Shown here piece by piece: positions 5,804 through 9,162 of a stretch of 9,162 nucleotides of DNA (position 1 is its first letter; every line of letters starts with the position of its first letter). Location: contig CAKPAZ010000032.1 of NCBI GenBank assembly GCA_934133195.1, positions 1 to 9,162 of the forward strand. The letters run 5' to 3'. The notes beneath the pieces were generated by a model. The model ran no database searches and was not told the DNA's origin. It saw nothing but the letters and a program-made list of their open reading frames with translations. The translations under genes and the position numbers were made by a program. This DNA comes from an uncultured Bacilli bacterium. Lineage in GTDB: Bacteria > Bacillota_I > Bacilli_A > ML615J-28 > CAG-313.

Positions 5804-7205
5804 ATTCTTTTTGTTTAAGCATTTTGATTTTTTCTTTATGTTTATAGGGAATTCTAATCATTTGTTTTACTAAATCTTTCAAATTAAAAGGGATTAATGG
5901 GTATAAATAAGGTCTTTTAAAACTCTTTAAACAAGCAAGATGAAGAATAATTAAGCTAGTTCCAATAATAAAGCCTGGCATCTTAAACAAATAAACAAAA
6001 ATAGTTAGAAACAAATTTGCCATTTTGGAAGCAAGTGATAATTCATAACTAGGAGTTATAAAAGAACCTATGGCAGAGATGGCTGCTAAGATTACAACTT
6101 GTTCACTTACAAGACCAACCTTAATAGCCATATCCCCAATGATAATCCCTGAGATTAAACCCATCGAGGTAGAAAGAGCTGTTGGAGTATGGATAGAGGC
6201 CATCCTAATTAATTCAATTCCAATTAAAGCAATAAATAATTGAATAAATAGACTATGGTAGTTATTATCAGGGGTAAAGAAAGACTCAAGGCCTGGTACT
6301 ACCACCTTCATTGAGATTAAAGCAAGCCAAAGGGGAATCGAAAAGAAAGCACAGACAATTCCTAAAAAACGAATAATCCTTAAGTAAGTTCCCGAGATTA
6401 CAGTTTGTCTGAATTCTTCTGCATGTTGTAAGTGATCAAAAACACTAACCGGACCGAGGATGGCACTAGGTGAGGTATCAACCATAATTCCAAACATTCC
6501 TTGATATAGATGCATAGCAAGTGTATCTGGACGCTCAGTGTATTTAACAAGGGGATAGGGACTTATGACATTATTCACAAGAAGTTCTTCTAAGGCCTTA
6601 TCTGTTAATGTTAATTCTTTAACCTTTAATTTATCAAGTCTTTTGATTATTTCTTCTTTAGTTTCTGGTTTTATGACATCATCAAGATATGTTAAAACAA
6701 CTTTAGTTTTACTAACGCTTCCAACTTCATATAGTTTTAATACTAAATTACCATCTTTAATACGACGTCTTAAAAGGGCAATATTATTACTTAAGTTTTC
6801 GGTAAAACCATCTCGACTTCCTCTAACCACTTTTTCACTATCTGGTTCTTGTAACGATCTTGAAGGATAGCTTTTAGTATCAATGTAAATACCAGGAAGT
6901 TCATCATCAAAAATAATAACCAAATCACCATTAAATAAATGGTCAGTTAATTCATTTATAGAACTAGATTCAAAAAGTGATTGGGCAGAATATGTGTTGT
7001 TCATTATTTGAATAAAATTATGCTTATCAATTTTTTCCTGTATGTTCTTGAAATCTTCAAGTAATTTTAGAATAACTAACGAATCACTTAAAAAGGAATT
7101 ATATAAAAAAGTTATAGTATGTTCATTATTCTTTAAGGTTCTTTCGGTAAAGTCAAAAGAATGATTAAACCCAATTTTTACTTTTAGTTCATTGATTACA
7201 TTCAT
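5802..7205 (-). CDS. spoVAF: SpoVAF, GerA-family spore germination membrane protein
   Basis: A 467-residue protein related to the A subunits of spore germinant receptors (GerAA family). The hydrophilic N-terminal part carries the family block LQEPDSEKVVRGSRDGFTEN (118-137) followed by NNIALLRRRI (140-149), then YTERPD (222-227). SVFDHLQHAEEFRQ (254-267) precedes about five membrane segments between 277 and 426, and the C-terminus is basic. In B. subtilis SpoVAF sits in the spore inner membrane and aids Ca-DPA release during germination. The ATG at 7205 is chosen because it begins 1 nt after the spoVAE stop codon, suggesting translational coupling; GTGGAT just before it is only a weak ribosome binding site. 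In-frame GTG (7214) and TTG (7235) alternatives would overlap spoVAE and remain possible. Position as last gene of the spoVA operon supports SpoVAF over a germinant-receptor subunit, as no B or C subunit genes accompany it. Confidence 0.88.
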   Translation of the reverse strand: MNVINELKVKIGFNHSFDFTERTLKNNEHTITFLYNSFLSDSLVILKLLEDFKNIQEKIDKHNFIQIMNNTYSAQSLFESSSINELTDHLFNGDLVIIFDDELPGIYIDTKSYPSRSLQEPDSEKVVRGSRDGFTENLSNNIALLRRRIKDGNLVLKLYEVGSVSKTKVVLTYLDDVIKPETKEEIIKRLDKLKVKELTLTDKALEELLVNNVISPYPLVKYTERPDTLAMHLYQGMFGIMVDTSPSAILGPVSVFDHLQHAEEFRQTVISGTYLRIIRFLGIVCAFFSIPLWLALISMKVVVPGLESFFTPDNNYHSLFIQLFIALIGIELIRMASIHTPTALSTSMGLISGIIIGDMAIKVGLVSEQVVILAAISAIGSFITPSYELSLASKMANLFLTIFVYLFKMPGFIIGTSLIILHLACLKSFKRPYLYPLIPFNLKDLVKQMIRIPYKHKEKIKMLKQKE

Positions 7206-7206
7206 T

Positions 7207-7557
7207 TTATCCACGTGGTTTAAAGATAACCGCAATCAAAAAACTTGAAAAAATAGCCATGGCAATTCCACTAGATGTTAGTTCAAAGATACCATTAAAA
7301 AGACCAATAAAGCCCATTTCCTTAGTTGCCATTAAAGCAGCATGAGTAAGGGAATGACCAAATGATGAGATGGGAACTAAAGCTCCACCACCACCAAATT
7401 CTACAATCATATCATAGATTCCAAAGGCTTCAAGTAAAGATCCTGCCGCAACATAGATGACCGTCAGATGAATTGGCAATAATTTTAAGGTATCCATTAA
7501 AAGTTGAGCAATTAAGCATAAAACTCCACAGGTAATAAAAGCAAATAAATAATTCAT
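7207..7557 (-). CDS. spoVAE: SpoVAE (SpoVAEb type) dipicolinic acid channel protein
   Basis: A 116-residue membrane protein with hydrophobic segments at about 3-20, 29-45, 58-75 and 82-110, the usual size for SpoVAEb. It shares a layout with SpoVAC: GIYD (46-49), a glycine-rich turn (55-58), VPISSFGHSLT (61-71) and NGIFEL (88-93) match GIFD, GAG, IPITGFANSMT and NMFKL in SpoVAC, showing that the two are homologous. In B. subtilis it is part of the SpoVA complex in the inner forespore membrane, needed for dipicolinic acid uptake during sporulation and release during germination. AAGGAG, which overlaps the end of spoVAD, lies 5 nt before the ATG. One nt separates it from spoVAD and one from spoVAF, so it lies inside a tight operon. 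No separate spoVAEa gene is present. Confidence 0.93.
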   Translation of the reverse strand: MNYLFAFITCGVLCLIAQLLMDTLKLLPIHLTVIYVAAGSLLEAFGIYDMIVEFGGGGALVPISSFGHSLTHAALMATKEMGFIGLFNGIFELTSSGIAMAIFSSFLIAVIFKPRG

Positions 7558-7558
7558 G

Positions 7559-8563
7559 TTAACTCCTTTCCAGTACTATCGCATGACTAATACAAGGTAT
7601 TGATTCTTTTTGGGCAGTCATTATGGGGTTAAGGAGAGCACCGGTAGCAAGCACAAGGATTTTCTTATATAAACCTTGATTTAAAAGATTAACTAGGTAA
7701 CCAAGTACTACGGCGGTTACACATCCACAGCCACTTCCGCCAGCATAGACATCTTGCTTTTCTTGATTGTACAAAGTAATCCCCGCATCAATATGTTTTT
7801 TAGCAATGTTAATTCCTCTTTCTAAACAACACTTTTCAAAAATATCACTACCATATTTAGAAAGATCTCCTGTTACAATTAAGTCATAATTTTCAATAGT
7901 TTCATTAAAATTTTGAAAATGATTTAACATTGTAACTACCGCAGCAGGAGCCATCGTTCTTCCCATATCTTGAGCATCCTTTAATCCCACATCAATAATC
8001 TTACCAATAGTTCCTTTGGTAATTCTGACTTTACTTGGCTTTCTTCCAAGAATTGCACAACCAGCAGCCGTGGTAGTAAAAGTCATGGATAGTGGTTTTT
8101 GTCCTCCATATTCAGTAGGATACCTAAATTGTCTTTCGCTAGTTGCATTGTGACTAGATGTCACACAAGTAACATTCTTAAATAAATTACTATCAATTAA
8201 AATACTACCAAGAATAAGATTTTCGGTAAAAGTTGAACATGCAGCAAACGTTCCTAAATATGGAATAAACGATTCACGCATTGCATAAGAGGTTACCGCG
8301 ATTTGATTGTTTAAATCACCACCAATAAGAACATCAATATTTTCTTCAACTAAACCAGCTTTTGAAAGGGCGATGCTGTAAGCTTTTTTAAGTAAATTCA
8401 TTTCTGCTTGTTCCCATGTGTTTCCATCACAATGAATATCATCATATGAATAATCAAAATGATTACCTATTGGACCTACTTGTTCTTTTGGCCCTGTTAC
8501 AACCGCTTTACTAATTAAATAAACATCATCAAATTCAATACTATTATTTCCAACTCTTCTCAT
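7559..8563 (-). CDS. spoVAD: SpoVAD, dipicolinic acid-binding thiolase-fold protein
   Basis: A 334-residue protein with the thiolase/ketoacyl synthase III fold characteristic of SpoVAD, which binds dipicolinic acid at the spore inner membrane and works with SpoVAC and SpoVAE. Visible features are AACSTFTEN (107-115), with Cys109 at the usual thiolase nucleophile position; SSHNATSERQFRYPTEYG (136-153), a hallmark of SpoVAD; AGGSGCGC (274-281); and GALLNPI (308-314). There is no signal peptide or membrane segment. The length is typical for the family. AAGGGAG lies 5 nt before the ATG, and the start overlaps the spoVAC stop codon as ATGA, indicating coupled translation. Despite its fold the protein is considered a binding protein rather than an acyltransferase. 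The identification is firm. Confidence 0.95.
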   Translation of the reverse strand: MRRVGNNSIEFDDVYLISKAVVTGPKEQVGPIGNHFDYSYDDIHCDGNTWEQAEMNLLKKAYSIALSKAGLVEENIDVLIGGDLNNQIAVTSYAMRESFIPYLGTFAACSTFTENLILGSILIDSNLFKNVTCVTSSHNATSERQFRYPTEYGGQKPLSMTFTTTAAGCAILGRKPSKVRITKGTIGKIIDVGLKDAQDMGRTMAPAAVVTMLNHFQNFNETIENYDLIVTGDLSKYGSDIFEKCCLERGINIAKKHIDAGITLYNQEKQDVYAGGSGCGCVTAVVLGYLVNLLNQGLYKKILVLATGALLNPIMTAQKESIPCISHAIVLERS

Positions 8564-9012
8564 AAAAGCTCCCTTATTATATAAATAGCAGTTCCACTTA
8601 AAAAGGCACTAACAACCCCCGCAACAATTACCGCCCCCGCAAGTTTAAACATATTACTCATAATTCCTAGTACTAAGCCTTCACTTTTTCCTTCTAGACT
8701 TGATGAGGTCATGGAGTTTGCGAAACCCGTAATAGGGATGAAGGTTCCTGCTCCTGCCACTTGACCAATCTTATCAAAGATACCAATCCCCGTTAAAATT
8801 GAAGTTACAAAAACAATTGTCATTGACATCATTGAATTAGATACTTTTTCTTCAAGACCAACCACAAAGGTAAAAAAGTCAATTAACCCTTCTGCGATTA
8901 CACCTATTAAACCACCAATTAAAAAAGCATAGATGGCATTTTTTAAGATAGGTCTTTTAACAGGATTTTTCTCAATTACATTTTTATAAGTATTTAAATT
9001 TTCTCGATTCAT
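8560..9012 (-). CDS. spoVAC: SpoVAC, mechanosensitive dipicolinic acid channel protein
   Basis: A 150-residue membrane protein. A basic N-terminal stretch with NPVKRP (16-21) precedes hydrophobic segments at about 24-52, 62-79, 86-100 and 112-146. GIFDKIGQVAGAGTFIPITG (77-96), FANSMTSSSLEGKSEG (97-112) and NMFKLAG (120-126) are diagnostic of SpoVAC. B. subtilis SpoVAC behaves as a mechanosensitive channel in the spore inner membrane, letting dipicolinic acid out during germination. AAGGATGTGA, one mismatch from the ideal ribosome binding site, lies 5 nt before the ATG. It appears to be the first gene of the operon in the window; 150 nt of AT-rich DNA lie upstream. Its 3' end overlaps spoVAD by 4 nt. 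The family expects forespore-specific (sigma-G) transcription, but no convincing sigma-G promoter was seen. Confidence 0.95.
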   Translation of the reverse strand: MNRENLNTYKNVIEKNPVKRPILKNAIYAFLIGGLIGVIAEGLIDFFTFVVGLEEKVSNSMMSMTIVFVTSILTGIGIFDKIGQVAGAGTFIPITGFANSMTSSSLEGKSEGLVLGIMSNMFKLAGAVIVAGVVSAFLSGTAIYIIRELL

Positions 9013-9098
9013 TTTTTCACATCCTTATGTTTTTATTTTTGGTATTTTTTCTCATTTTATACATCCAAAAAAATGAAAAAAGGATTGGCTCTCTAAAG

Positions 9099-9160
9099 TT
9101 TTTTGGGGATTTTGGGGAGAATAGATATTACTTAAAAAAACAAAAAAACTTTTTTGGGGA
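9099..9160. repeat. Repeated TTTTGGGGA motifs upstream of spoVAC
   Basis: TTTTTTGGGGA occurs at 9099-9109 and again at 9150-9160, exactly 51 nt apart. A shorter copy, ATTTTGGGGAGA, occupies 9109-9120 directly after the first. In the coding sense these read as CCCCAAAA-type repeats. The remaining DNA from 9013 to 9149 is nearly all A+T with no recognisable gene. Three G4 runs are visible and the array may continue past the window end. Its role is unknown. Confidence 0.5.
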
Positions 9161-9162
9161 GA

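Noticed and set aside
4646..6870. Plus-strand open frames at 4646-4861, 5611-5847 and 6565-6870
   Set aside because: They are antisense to the RNase J and spoVAF genes. The one at 5611 also runs through the terminator and promoter between them, which argues against coding.
5802..7205. Germinant receptor A subunit (gerA operon)
   Set aside because: The protein is GerA-family, but it sits 1 nt after spoVAE and has no B or C receptor subunit genes beside it, which fits SpoVAF better.
9013..9098. Sigma-G promoter for spoVAC
   Set aside because: Expected from the family, but no pair resembling the sigma-G -35 and CATnnTA -10 at proper spacing could be read. GTATA near 9061 has no good partner.
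9099..9160. G-quadruplex or telomere-like element
   Set aside because: Only three GGGG runs are in view and one is about 35 nt from the others, so an ordinary intramolecular quadruplex cannot be claimed.
9027..9162. Short minus-strand open frame entering from the right edge as the end of an upstream gene
   Set aside because: About 37 codons are open, but the product is low-complexity (repeats of S, P, Q, F and N) from AT-rich repeats, without any sign of coding.

Overview
The window looks like chromosomal DNA from an AT-rich, endospore-forming member of the Bacillota, probably class Bacilli. The evidence is the low GC content, strong GGAGG/GGTGA-type ribosome binding sites, compact intergenic regions with U-tailed hairpin terminators, a guanine-class riboswitch, a SpoVA locus and a second-type (J2-like) RNase J. 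Eight protein-coding genes are supported, all on the minus strand, so the biological order runs from right to left. The plus-strand reading frames are antisense shadows of these genes.

Right part (about 9012 to 5802): a sporulation operon spoVAC-spoVAD-spoVAE(b)-spoVAF. The first two genes overlap by 4 nt, the next junction is 1 nt and the last is 1 nt. SpoVAC, SpoVAD and SpoVAE form the dipicolinic-acid (Ca-DPA) channel of the spore inner membrane, and SpoVAF is a GerA-family membrane subunit. The spoVAA, spoVAB and spoVAEa genes found in the Bacillus subtilis operon are not present between these genes. The operon ends in a hairpin terminator overlapping the spoVAF stop codon.

Middle (5735 to 3900): an RNase J family gene, J2-like, with two metal-ligand positions replaced. 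Its apparent vegetative promoter (TTGATA, 17 nt, TATAAT with an extended -10 TG) lies inside the terminator of the spoVA operon: the -35 box is in the hairpin loop and the -10 box lies 2 nt past the U-tract.

Left part (about 3886 to 109): a nucleobase-uptake unit. A sigma-A-like promoter reads into a guanine/hypoxanthine-type purine riboswitch (the discriminating J3/1 base is C) whose P1 3' strand is exclusive with a strong terminator. This controls an AzgA/PbuG-type purine permease. A second strong terminator follows that gene, and the UraA-type uracil permease starts only about 19 nt beyond it. A 226-residue protein of unknown function ends the series, with a terminator overlapping its stop codon. 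The first 40 bases carry a plus-strand terminator, presumably of a convergent gene outside the window. No mobile element, CRISPR array, tRNA or rRNA was seen. The most interesting signals are regulatory architecture (riboswitch, promoter inside a terminator, terminator flush against the uraA ribosome binding site) and the degenerate RNase J, rather than a clearly new system.
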